A stretch of 64,000 nt of DNA. Origin: Streptomyces katrae. GTDB taxonomy: Bacteria > Actinomycetota > Actinomycetes > Streptomycetales > Streptomycetaceae. The notes beneath the pieces were generated by a model. The model was given only the letters and a program-made list of their open reading frames with translations. It did not search any database and was not told the origin of the DNA. Numbering within the stretch: position 1 is the stretch's first letter; every line of letters begins with the position of its first letter. Positions 37,163 through 45,098 of the stretch are shown in pieces. Location of the stretch: positions 124,001 to 188,000 of the forward strand of contig NZ_CP020043.1 in NCBI RefSeq assembly GCF_002028425.1. The letters are read 5' to 3'. A program made the position numbers and the translations under genes.

Positions 37163-37704
37163 GCGAGGCCCCTCTGTTCGAGCAGCGCGTACAGCGCCGC
37201 GGCGGATTCGTGGACGGTCTGCGTGTGCGACTCGATGCGGAGGTCGGGGGTCTGCGGTGCCTCGTACGGGTCGTCGACGCCGGTCAGGCCGGAGATCTCG
37301 CCCGCCGCCTGCCTGGCGTACAGGCCCTTCACGTCGCGCTCGGAGCACACCTCGACCGGGGTCGCGACGTGGACCTCCAGGTACGGGGTGCCTTCGGCCG
37401 CATGCCGTTTGCGGACGGCCTCGCGGCTGTCGGCGAAGGGCGCGATCACCGGGACGAGGGCCTTGACGCCGTTGCTCGCGAGGAGTTCGGCGACGAAGCC
37501 GATCCGCTGCACGTTGGTGTGCCGGTCCTCGCGGCCGAAGCCCAGGCCGGCGGAGAGGAACTCGCGGATCTCGTCGCCGTCGAGGACCTCCACCCGGTGG
37601 CCCTCGCCCCGCAGCCGCTCCGCCAGCGCGTAGGCGATGGTGGTCTTGCCCGCGCTGGGCAGACCGGTCAGCCACACCGTCGCCCCCTGGCCGCTCACGC
37701 TCAT
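37159..37704 (-). CDS. cysC: Adenylylsulfate kinase
   Basis: The product is 181 aa, the normal length. Walker A GLPSAGKTT is followed by LDGDEIREFLS, GFGREDRHTNVQRIGFVAELL, PFADSREAVR and the APS-site region GLYARQAAGEISGLTGVDDPYE. It phosphorylates APS to PAPS. ATG 37704 has a GGAG site and the N-terminus expected for the family. ATG 37731, overlapping the cysH stop as TGATG, would add 9 residues. Confidence 0.92.
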   Translation of the reverse strand: MSVSGQGATVWLTGLPSAGKTTIAYALAERLRGEGHRVEVLDGDEIREFLSAGLGFGREDRHTNVQRIGFVAELLASNGVKALVPVIAPFADSREAVRKRHAAEGTPYLEVHVATPVEVCSERDVKGLYARQAAGEISGLTGVDDPYEAPQTPDLRIESHTQTVHESAAALYALLEQRGLA

Positions 37705-37730
37705 CAGCTCCGTCTCCGTACGTCGGGTCA

Positions 37731-38432
37731 TCAGCCGTGCAGTCCGCACTCGGTCTTGCCGCGGCCGGCCCAGCGGCCGGCCCGTACGTCCTCGCCCTCG
37801 GCGACCCGGCGGGTGCAGGGGGCGCAGCCGACGGAGGTGTACCCGTCCATCAGCAGCGGGTTGGTCAGCACCCCGTGCTCGGCGACGTACGCCTCCACGT
37901 CCTCCTGCGTCCAGCGCGCGATCGGCGAGACCTTGACCTTGCCCCGCTTCTCGTCCCACCCGACCACCGGAGTGTTCGCCCGGGTGGGGGAGTCGTCGCG
38001 GCGCAGGCCCGTCGCCCACGCGTCGTAGCCGGCGAGGCCCGCGTCGAGGGGGCCGACCTTGCGCAGCGCGCAGCACAGGTCCGGGTCGCGGTCGTGGAGC
38101 CTCGGCCCGTACTGGGCGTCCTGCTCGGCGACCGACTGGCAGGGCATCAGCGTGAGGAGGTTGACGTCCATGACCGCCTCGACCGCGTCGCGGGTGCCGA
38201 TGGTCTCCTCGAAGTGGTAGCCGGTGTCCAGGAACACCACGTCCACGCCCGGCATGACCCGGGAGGCGAGGTGGGCGACCACCGCGTCCTCCATCGAGGA
38301 GGTCACGCAGAGCTTCGCACCGAAGGTCTCCGCGGCCCAGGTGAGGATCTCCAGCGCGGAGGCGTCCTCCAGCTCCCGGCCCGCCCGCTCGGCCAGCTCT
38401 TTCCTGTCTCCGTGTGCCTGGGTCATCGTCAC
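37731..38432 (-). CDS. cysH: Assimilatory APS reductase (CysH family)
   Basis: The product is about 233 aa. It has the PP-loop-like core (VTSSMEDAVVAHLA), the active loop FLDTGYHFEET and two Cys pairs, DLCCALRK and SVGCAPCTRR, the [4Fe-4S]-ligating pattern of APS-specific reductases. The C-terminal KTECGLHG holds the catalytic Cys. It reduces APS to sulfite. The GTG at 38432 has AAGGAG about 7 bases upstream. An ATG two codons later is the alternative. A pair of GTCAG-type boxes 11 bp apart lies upstream. Confidence 0.93.
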   Translation of the reverse strand: MTMTQAHGDRKELAERAGRELEDASALEILTWAAETFGAKLCVTSSMEDAVVAHLASRVMPGVDVVFLDTGYHFEETIGTRDAVEAVMDVNLLTLMPCQSVAEQDAQYGPRLHDRDPDLCCALRKVGPLDAGLAGYDAWATGLRRDDSPTRANTPVVGWDEKRGKVKVSPIARWTQEDVEAYVAEHGVLTNPLLMDGYTSVGCAPCTRRVAEGEDVRAGRWAGRGKTECGLHG

Positions 38433-38515
38433 CCGGCGGCTCCTTCGAAAGGGGAACGCGGCGAACCGGTCAGGAATTCTCTGAGCCGAGATTAGCAATG
38501 CCGACACATAAAGCA

Positions 38516-38531
38516 CTGACCGTCCGCTGAT
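38516..38531 (-). promoter_or_regulatory. SARP-type box pair upstream of cysH
   Basis: On the minus strand ATCAG (from 38531) and GTCAG (from 38520) are exactly 11 bases apart, 80-100 bases before the cysH start. CTAATCT-type -10 sequence lies about 25 bases further on. Only two units, so weaker than the cluster promoters. Confidence 0.4.
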
Positions 38532-38613
38532 CGGGGGCATTTTCCGGACGAAGCAGTCACCGTACCCTCTCTACCTGCATGTTTCTTTGATTCCGGGGGT
38601 TTTATGGGGCGCG

Positions 38614-38657
38614 GTCAGGACCCGGTAAGCGGCTCATCAGCGGACCGCCAGCGCCTC
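38614..38657 (+). promoter_or_regulatory. Four 11-bp-phased GTCAG-like units upstream of secreted protein gene
   Basis: GTCAG (38614), GTAAG (38625), ATCAG (38636) and GCCAG (38647) keep strict 11-bp phase, and three carry one mismatch. GAGAGT (38664-38669) is a possible -10 placed as in SARP-dependent promoters. Divergent to the cysH box pair. Confidence 0.45.
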
Positions 38658-38734
38658 TCTGCGAGAGTGACGGAAAGAGCCTGCCGATTTCCCCCCACTT
38701 TCTGCCCGATATCCTCGGAGAGGCACCCGGATAA

Positions 38735-40480
38735 ATGAGCCTGCAAGGACCGCGCCGAGGAAGGCTGATACGCCGCCTCGCACTCTGTCTGTCGGCGGTG
38801 GGACTCACCGCCTCCATGCTCACCGCGGCGGAACCCGCCGCCGCCGGCACGCCGGAGACCTGGACCTCCACCTTCCAGGGCTCGGACGGCGTCACCTACT
38901 CGGCGACCAACCACCTGGTGGCCCCCGCCGGCGGCCCGGGCCGGCAGTGGATGCTCGTCTGGTCCGGCCCGGCCAAGCAGCCCGCCCCGGACTTCCTGAC
39001 GGTCATCGACGCGACCCCGGACTCCCCCACATACGGCAAGGTCGCCAACACCGTCACCGTCGGCCCGAACAACGGCAACGAGCCGCACCACATGCAGTAC
39101 GTGTGGCACAAGGGCGACCGGATCTACGCCGGCGGCATCATGGGCGACACCACCTTCGTCTTCGACGCGAAGGCCCTGCCCGCGCTGACCATCGCCGGGG
39201 TCAACACCGCCGCCGACACCCCCTGCGGCACCCTCCCCGACGCCTACCAGGTGCTGGGCGACGGCACCGCGTACGGCACGTACATGGGCGGCCCGAACGT
39301 CACCGGCCCCTGCACCTACACGAACGGCCAGGTGCGGGTCGGCAACGGCGCCGCCGGCTCCCCCGGTGAGATCGTCCGCATCGGCAAGGACGGCAGGACC
39401 CTCGCGGAGATCCCGGCCGCCACCGAGGCGGGCGAGGACCCGGCCCAGTGCGGCAACGTCCCGGCGCTGCCGGCCGCGACCTGCGCCAACCCGCACGGCA
39501 TCGCGGTGCGCGAGGACCTGAACGTCATGGTCGCCAGCGACTTCGCCGAGGCCCGCAACTTCATGACGCCGGACTCGGCGCTCAAGGAGAACCTGGCCCG
39601 CCAGACCGTCCGCGTCTTCGACATCACCAAGCGCGACGACCCGGTGCTGAAGTCGGTGTCCAAGGTCGCCGACGGGCCGCGCGGGGCGCAGGAGCCGCGG
39701 GCCTTCTTCCGCGAGTCCCGGGTGGTCATGGAGACGGCACTGACCAACCGGCCCGGGCACAAGGGGGCGTTCGTCTCCTCGATGGCCGGCGGCGCCGTCT
39801 TCTACACCCCGGACATCACCGCGCCCGCTCCGCAGTGGAAGGAGGTCTTCGACGACACGACCGCCTACCGCACCTTCCAGGGCGACCGGCAGATCACCGG
39901 CAGCGGCGACAACGGCAGCTGGCTGGCCGTCAGCCCCGACGACCGGTTCCTGTTCCACACGGTGATGGGCCAGTCGGTGCCGTACGGCAAGCCCCTGGAG
40001 CAGACGACCGGCATGGTCTACGTGCTGGACATCCAAAAGCTCCTCGCCGCCGGGAACGGCGCGAAGTGCTCCGTGGACGAGCTCGCCGAGGCGAGCCGCG
40101 GCGGCCGTGAGCGGGACTGCCCGGAGCTGGTGAGCACCGTCCCGATCCGCGACGTCAGCTCCGGCGGCCCGCACTGGGGTGCCATGGACAACTTCAAGCG
40201 CGGCGCGGACGGCGTGTACCGGGAGACCACGCAGGTCAGCCGGATCGCGGTGGCCAACTACTTCGTCGCCGGCTCCTTCGGCGGCGGCGGCGACCACCGG
40301 GTGTGCATGTTCGACCTCGACCGGCGCGGCCGGGTGACCCTCGACCGGTCCTTCCGCGACGAGAACACCGGCAAGCCGTGCGTCGGCTTCAACCGGGCGT
40401 CGTGGCCGCACGGCGACTACGGCGACGCGCAGCCGCACGGCGTGCTGTTCGTGGTCAGCGACGGCGTCGTCCGCCGGTGA
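38735..40480 (+). CDS. Secreted selenium-binding protein / methanethiol oxidase-like beta-propeller
   Basis: The product is 581 aa. The N-terminal signal peptide (RRGRLIRRLALCLSAVGLT, then cleavage near AAEPAAAG) indicates export. The body matches the SBP56 family: NEPHHMQYVWHKGDRIYAGG, ATCANPHGIAVREDLNVM and GGPHWGAMDNF, with the conserved His residues that ligand copper in methanethiol oxidase. It may oxidise methanethiol or another thiol outside the cell. It interrupts the usual contiguity of sulfite reductase and cysH. The downstream membrane-protein gene overlaps it by GTGA. Confidence 0.78.
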   Translation: MSLQGPRRGRLIRRLALCLSAVGLTASMLTAAEPAAAGTPETWTSTFQGSDGVTYSATNHLVAPAGGPGRQWMLVWSGPAKQPAPDFLTVIDATPDSPTYGKVANTVTVGPNNGNEPHHMQYVWHKGDRIYAGGIMGDTTFVFDAKALPALTIAGVNTAADTPCGTLPDAYQVLGDGTAYGTYMGGPNVTGPCTYTNGQVRVGNGAAGSPGEIVRIGKDGRTLAEIPAATEAGEDPAQCGNVPALPAATCANPHGIAVREDLNVMVASDFAEARNFMTPDSALKENLARQTVRVFDITKRDDPVLKSVSKVADGPRGAQEPRAFFRESRVVMETALTNRPGHKGAFVSSMAGGAVFYTPDITAPAPQWKEVFDDTTAYRTFQGDRQITGSGDNGSWLAVSPDDRFLFHTVMGQSVPYGKPLEQTTGMVYVLDIQKLLAAGNGAKCSVDELAEASRGGRERDCPELVSTVPIRDVSSGGPHWGAMDNFKRGADGVYRETTQVSRIAVANYFVAGSFGGGGDHRVCMFDLDRRGRVTLDRSFRDENTGKPCVGFNRASWPHGDYGDAQPHGVLFVVSDGVVRR

Positions 40481-41670
40481 ACGCGGTCCTCCTGGCGGCG
40501 GTCGTCCTGACCGCCGCCCTGGCGCTAGGCGTGCTGCTGCTCCTGCGCACCCGGCTGCTCGCCCGCCGCTCCGCCGCCACGGCGTACTTCGCCGCGGCGG
40601 TGGCGTGCGCGGCGCTGGCCGGGAGCCTGGGGACGCCGGCCGGCGGGGCCGCGGCCCGGGCGTCCAGGGGGCCGGTGCTGGGCTCGGTCGGCCTCGGCGG
40701 CAAGCAGGTGCCGGTGCTGGTGGTGCCGAACCGGCCCGGGTACAACCTGGTGGCCGTCGCCGCCCCCGACGCCTCCGCCGGCACCGGCCGGGACCGCCTC
40801 GCCAAGGGCGGGCCCCGGCCCGGGTCGGCCCTGACCTGGATCCCGGTCGAACTGCCGGCCGGGCCCGGGCAGGTGTGGGTCTCCGCCGGCGGGGCCGCCG
40901 CTCCCCTCGCCGTGGACACCGGCCGCGCGAGTGCCGCCCCGGCCCCGGCCGGGCTGCGCGGCGCCGACGGGCCGGAGTGCGCGAGCGCCGCCGCCGGCGC
41001 GGTGCTGGGCGGCAGCGCGAAGGCCCCGGCCGGCTGCCCGTCCGACGCCCTGCCGGCCGCCGACGCGGCCGCGCTGCGGGAGACCGTCGGCTTCCTCGCC
41101 GGACGCGGAACCCGGGCCGTCTCCCTCGTCGAGGACGACTCCCCGCGCGGCCGGGCCGCGGCCGCCGAGGTGCGCGCATCCGCCGCCCGCGCGGGCCTCT
41201 CCGTGCAGGCCCCCGACGCCTCCTCCCGCCGCCCGCTGCTGGTCACCTCCGGCTGGGCGGGTGCGGACGCCGCCGTCCACGACGTCGAGGCCGGCCGCAC
41301 CGTCGCCGAGGGCACCTACCTGGCGCCCTGGCTGCTGACCGCGCCGCTGCTCTCCCCCAGCGCGGGCCAGCTCATCCCGCTGCGCTACGCCCCGAACAGC
41401 CCGGCCGCGGTCGAGTACGCCGCCGCGCTGGGCGACCGGCTGCCGGGCGAGGTGCCCAGCGCCGCCGGGTACGAGGCCTGGCGCACGGCCCGCGGTGCGG
41501 CGGGCCCGGCGCCCGCGAAGCTCTACGCGGCGGCGGTGCTGTACGTACCGGGCAGCGGGGGCGGCCCCGCGCCGGACGGCTCCGCCGGGGGCGGCCACCA
41601 CCACGGCGGATCCGCGAACTGGCTGCCCAGCGGAATGATCGTCCCGGTAGCGGCCCTCGGCACCACCTGA
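40477..41670 (+). CDS. Membrane-anchored protein of unknown function, His-rich C-terminus
   Basis: The product is 397 aa. Two hydrophobic segments lie in the first 60 residues. The rest is an Ala/Gly/Pro-rich extracytoplasmic region with a possible alpha/beta domain (RETVGFLAGRGTRAVSLVED, RPLLVTSGWAGADAAVHD) and a GGGHHHGG tail near the C-terminus that could bind metal. No family is recognised. The start GTG 40477 overlaps the stop of the selenium-binding-type gene, so the two are coupled and may act together at the cell surface, the His-rich tail perhaps supplying metal. Confidence 0.6.
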   Translation: MNAVLLAAVVLTAALALGVLLLLRTRLLARRSAATAYFAAAVACAALAGSLGTPAGGAAARASRGPVLGSVGLGGKQVPVLVVPNRPGYNLVAVAAPDASAGTGRDRLAKGGPRPGSALTWIPVELPAGPGQVWVSAGGAAAPLAVDTGRASAAPAPAGLRGADGPECASAAAGAVLGGSAKAPAGCPSDALPAADAAALRETVGFLAGRGTRAVSLVEDDSPRGRAAAAEVRASAARAGLSVQAPDASSRRPLLVTSGWAGADAAVHDVEAGRTVAEGTYLAPWLLTAPLLSPSAGQLIPLRYAPNSPAAVEYAAALGDRLPGEVPSAAGYEAWRTARGAAGPAPAKLYAAAVLYVPGSGGGPAPDGSAGGGHHHGGSANWLPSGMIVPVAALGTT

Positions 41671-41777
41671 CGACGCGAGGCCCCGACGCCACGACTCCGG
41701 ACGCCGGAGGCCCACCCCCCGAGGCCCCGACGCCCCGGTACGCCCGGTACGCCCCCGACCCGACAAGGAGCAGGACC

Positions 41778-43487
41778 ATGACGGAAACAGTCGCCGCGCC
41801 GCCGGTCCGGACCGCCAGAACCGCGCGCCCCGCCGCCGCCCAGCGTCCGGAGGGGCAGTGGGCGCTGGGCGAGTACGACCCCCTCAACGCCAACGAGGAG
41901 TTCAAGGCGGTCGAGGACCCCCTCCTCGTCCGGGAACGCATCGAACGGGTCTACTCCCGCGAGGGCTTCGCCTCCATCGACCCCGACGACCTGCGCGGCC
42001 GGATGCGCTGGTGGGGGCTGTACACCCAGCGCAAGCCCGGCATCGACGGCGGGAAGACCGGCTCGCTCTCCCCGGAGGAGCTGGAGGACGAGCGCTTCAT
42101 GATGCGCGTGCGCAGCGACGGCGGCACCCTCGACGCCGCCCAGCTGCGGGCCGTCGCCGACGTCTCGATGCGCTTCGCCCGCAACACCGCGGACATCACG
42201 GACCGGCAGAACGTGCAGTTCCACTGGATCCGGATCGAGGACGTGCCGGCGATCTGGCGGCGGCTGGAGGAGGCCGGCCTGTCGACGACCGAGGCGTGCG
42301 GGGACTGCCCGCGCGTGATCGTCGGGAGTCCGGTGGCGGGGGTCGGCGCGGACGAGGTCCTAGACGCCACTCCGGCCGTACGGGAGATCGCCGCCCGCTA
42401 CATCGGCGACCCGTCCCTGTCCAACCTGCCGCGCAAGTACAAGTCGGCCGTGTCCTGGCTGGCGGACGTCCCGTACGAGATCAACGACCTGGCGTTCCTG
42501 GGCGCGGTCCACCCCGAGCACGGCCCCGGCTTCGGCATGTGGGTGGGCGGCGGGCTCTCGACCGTCCCGATCCTCGCCCAGCACGTGGGGGTGTGGGTCC
42601 CCCTCGCCGACGTCCCGGACGTGTGGGCGGCGGTGGCCCGCCTCTTCCGCGACTACGGCTACCGGCGGCTGCGCGGGCGGGCCCGCCTCAAGTTCCTCGT
42701 CGCCGACTGGGGGGTGGAGAAGTTCCGCCGCGTCCTGGAGGAGGAGTACCTGGGCCGCCCCCTCCAGGACGGCCCGGCCCCCGCGCTCCCGCCGGCCCCG
42801 ATCGACCACATAGGCGTACACCCCCAGAAGGACGGCCTGTCCTACGTCGGTGCAGCCCCCCTCGCCGGCCGCCTCTCGGGCACGAAGCTGGCGGCCCTGG
42901 CCGACCTGGCGGAGACCCACGGCAGTGGCCGGGTACGCCTCACCCCGTACCAGAAGCTCCTGGTCCTGGACGTGGCCGACCCGGAACCCCTGATCACCGC
43001 CCTGGCCGAGATCGGCCTCCAGGCCCGCCCCTCCCCCTGGCGCCGCAACACGATGGCCTGCACGGGCATCGAGTACTGCAAGCTGGCGATCGTCGAAACG
43101 AAGGAACGCGCGGCCACCCTGGTGGCGGAACTGGAAAAGCGCCTGGCGTCCGAGCCGGCCCTCCCGAACCTGAACATCAACCTCAACGGCTGCCCCAACT
43201 CCTGCGCCCGCACCCAGGTGGCCGACATCGGCCTGAAGGGCCAGCTGGTCGCGGACGAGAACGGCCGCCAGGTCGAAGGCTTCCAGATCCACCTGGGCGG
43301 CACCCTCTCCCTCGCCGCCGACCAGGAGGGCGCCTTCGGCCGCAAGCTCCGCGGCCTGAAAACCACGGCGGCGGACCTCCCCGACTACGTGGAACGCGTC
43401 ACCCGCGCCTACCTGGCGGGCCGCGCGTCCCCGACGGAACCCTTCGCCTCATGGGTCGCCCGCTGCGAGGAGCCGGACCTCCAGTAG
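41778..43487 (+). CDS. Ferredoxin-dependent sulfite (nitrite/sulfite) reductase
   Basis: The product is 569 aa. It has the duplicated siroheme/[4Fe-4S] reductase architecture: TDRQNVQFHWIRIEDVP (siroheme-binding Arg region), GDCPRVIVGSP, and cluster Cys residues in MACTGIEYCKLAI and NGCPNSCARTQVADIG. It reduces sulfite to sulfide with six electrons from ferredoxin. The ATG at 41778 has AAGGAG upstream. In other Streptomyces it is co-directional with cysH. Here it faces the opposite way and is separated by two unrelated genes, so the locus has been rearranged. Confidence 0.92.
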   Translation: MTETVAAPPVRTARTARPAAAQRPEGQWALGEYDPLNANEEFKAVEDPLLVRERIERVYSREGFASIDPDDLRGRMRWWGLYTQRKPGIDGGKTGSLSPEELEDERFMMRVRSDGGTLDAAQLRAVADVSMRFARNTADITDRQNVQFHWIRIEDVPAIWRRLEEAGLSTTEACGDCPRVIVGSPVAGVGADEVLDATPAVREIAARYIGDPSLSNLPRKYKSAVSWLADVPYEINDLAFLGAVHPEHGPGFGMWVGGGLSTVPILAQHVGVWVPLADVPDVWAAVARLFRDYGYRRLRGRARLKFLVADWGVEKFRRVLEEEYLGRPLQDGPAPALPPAPIDHIGVHPQKDGLSYVGAAPLAGRLSGTKLAALADLAETHGSGRVRLTPYQKLLVLDVADPEPLITALAEIGLQARPSPWRRNTMACTGIEYCKLAIVETKERAATLVAELEKRLASEPALPNLNINLNGCPNSCARTQVADIGLKGQLVADENGRQVEGFQIHLGGTLSLAADQEGAFGRKLRGLKTTAADLPDYVERVTRAYLAGRASPTEPFASWVARCEEPDLQ

Positions 43488-43542
43488 GGATGGTCAGGAT
43501 CCGAGAAGCCCCGGCCGCGGTGCCGCCCGTAGCGTGATGGCC

Positions 43543-44184
43543 ATGGCAACCACGACTCCCACCACCGCCCCCACGTCCCTCGCCTCCGTCACCCTCGAGG
43601 TGGACGACGTCGAGGCCGCCCGCCACTTCTACACCGCCTTCGGCGTGGACACCCACATCCACCTACGGCCCTCGCAGACCCCCTCCACCGGATTCCGCGG
43701 GTTCACCCTGGGCCTCACGGTGGCCAACCCGGCCACCGTCGACGGTTTCTTCGGCGCGGCCGTGGACGCCGGCGCCACCGTCCTCAAGCCCACCGCCAAG
43801 TCCCTGTGGGGCTACGGCGGCGTCGTCCAGGCCCCGGACGGCACGATCTGGAAGATCGCCACCTCCGAGAAGAAGGACACCGGCCCCGACACGAACCGGA
43901 TCGACGACCTGATCCTGCTCCTCGGCGTCGAGGCCGTGAAAGCCACCCGCCAGTTCTACGTCGAGCGGGGCCTGACCGTCGCCAAGAGCTTCGGCGCCAA
44001 GTACACCGAGTTCGCCGCCGGCACCTCCAGCCCCGTCAAGCTGGCCCTGTACAAGCGCAGCGCCCTGGCCAAGGACCTCGGCGTCCCCGTCGAGGGCACG
44101 GGCTCGCACCGCATCGTCCTCGGCAGCACCACCGCCACCTTCACCGACCCCGACGGCTTCACCTGGGAAGCCGCCGCCGCGTAG
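43543..44184 (+). CDS. VOC/glyoxalase-fold protein
   Basis: The product is about 213 aa with two betaalphabetabetabeta halves: SVTLEVDDVEAARHFYTAFG and DDLILLLGVEAVKATRQFYVERG. Metal-ligand positions are partly conserved. Members include glyoxalase I, extradiol dioxygenases and bleomycin-binding proteins, and no substrate can be named. Three in-frame starts (GTG 43534, ATG 43537, ATG 43543) lie together. None has a good ribosome site. Confidence 0.8.
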   Translation: MATTTPTTAPTSLASVTLEVDDVEAARHFYTAFGVDTHIHLRPSQTPSTGFRGFTLGLTVANPATVDGFFGAAVDAGATVLKPTAKSLWGYGGVVQAPDGTIWKIATSEKKDTGPDTNRIDDLILLLGVEAVKATRQFYVERGLTVAKSFGAKYTEFAAGTSSPVKLALYKRSALAKDLGVPVEGTGSHRIVLGSTTATFTDPDGFTWEAAAA

Positions 44185-44305
44185 CCCGGGCCGCGCGTCA
44201 CCGTGCGGCGCCTCCCGGTGGGCGGGGGCATGACCAGGCGGCTCGACGTTGCCGACGGCGGTGGTGAACTCACGGCCGGACGCACCCCGGATGCGCAGCT
44301 CGCCG

Positions 44306-44326
44306 TATGGCATTCGAAATGCCATA
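44306..44326. promoter_or_regulatory. Palindromic operator over the vapB-like promoter
   Basis: Arms TATGGCATT and AATGCCATA flank CGA, a perfect 9-bp dyad. It overlaps CATAAT (44323-44328), a -10 placed exactly 6 bases before ATG 44335, so the mRNA is probably leaderless. Typical toxin-antitoxin autorepression site. Confidence 0.8.
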
Positions 44327-44334
44327 ATCGTGTC

Positions 44335-44619
44335 ATGGCTGACGACGACACCGACTTCCCGCCCGGCGACGGCCCCAGCAGCGGCATCTCCGTCTCCCTC
44401 ACCGCCGGCACCCTGCAAGCCATCCGGGAGAGGGTCGGCAAGCGGGGCGTGTCCGCATACCTGGAGAGGGCCGCCCAGCGGCAGATCGAACGCGACAACC
44501 TGGACGAGCTCATCGCAGATTTCGAGCGTGTCAACGGGCCCGCCGACCCCGAGGCCGTGGCCGCCAAGCGTGCCAGACTCACCGGCGGCACATCCTCGGG
44601 GGCCGAGGCGGCAGCGTGA
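44335..44619 (+). CDS. VapB-like antitoxin
   Basis: The product is 94 aa. The N-terminus is acidic and disordered. SGISVSLTAGTLQAIRERVG and SAYLERAAQRQIERDNLDELI look like a short DNA-binding/ribbon-helix or CopG-like domain followed by a toxin-binding helix. It overlaps the PIN-domain gene by GTGA, the classic antitoxin-toxin order. It probably neutralises the PIN ribonuclease and represses through the palindrome at 44306. Confidence 0.85.
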   Translation: MADDDTDFPPGDGPSSGISVSLTAGTLQAIRERVGKRGVSAYLERAAQRQIERDNLDELIADFERVNGPADPEAVAAKRARLTGGTSSGAEAAA

Positions 44620-45017
44620 GCGGTGCGCTGGTTCTGGACAGCGAGGGCCTGGCCCAGGCCGTGCAACGCGGCCCGGAGGTCCAAGCATGGCTCACCGCAG
44701 CCCGTGAAGCCGATCTTCCGGTGATCACATCGGCTGCGGTTCTCGTGGAGGTGATCCACCCCCGGATCAACGACGCAGCACTGAGGTGGACGCTGTCCCG
44801 GCTGCGAGTCGAGCCCGTTACACAGGCCATCGCCCAGTCCGCTGCCACCCTGCTGCGCACCGCCGGCCTGCACGGCCACAAGTACGCCATCGACGCCATG
44901 CTGTGCGCCACTGCCCTGGCCGCGCAGCCGGGCCGGGTCACGATCCTGACGTCCGACGTCGAGGACATCTCCGTACTCACCACCGGACACCCGCGCGTGA
45001 GCGTCGAGAAGGTCTGA
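44616..45017 (+). CDS. PIN-domain (VapC-like) ribonuclease toxin
   Basis: The product is 133 aa. PIN-fold acidic residues are visible in ALVLDSEGLAQAV, TSAAVLVEVIHP, KYAIDAMLCATAL and ILTSDVEDISVL. VapC toxins cleave tRNA or rRNA. The start is GTG 44616, overlapping the antitoxin stop. Its location beside a tRNA-dependent biosynthetic cluster with an abnormal tRNA gene is noted but may be coincidental. Confidence 0.87.
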   Translation: MSGALVLDSEGLAQAVQRGPEVQAWLTAAREADLPVITSAAVLVEVIHPRINDAALRWTLSRLRVEPVTQAIAQSAATLLRTAGLHGHKYAIDAMLCATALAAQPGRVTILTSDVEDISVLTTGHPRVSVEKV

Positions 45018-45098
45018 CCCCGGTTCGAGCACCCGCCCCGGCCCGGCCCGGGGGTTCGGGCCCGGCCGGGGGGTGGGGGGTGGGGGGTGGCCTGGGGG

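Noticed and set aside
36236..37675. 479-codon frame as the cysD gene
   Set aside because: The first 170 codons are a shadow of cysC. The GTG at 37162 overlaps the cysC stop and gives the normal CysD length.
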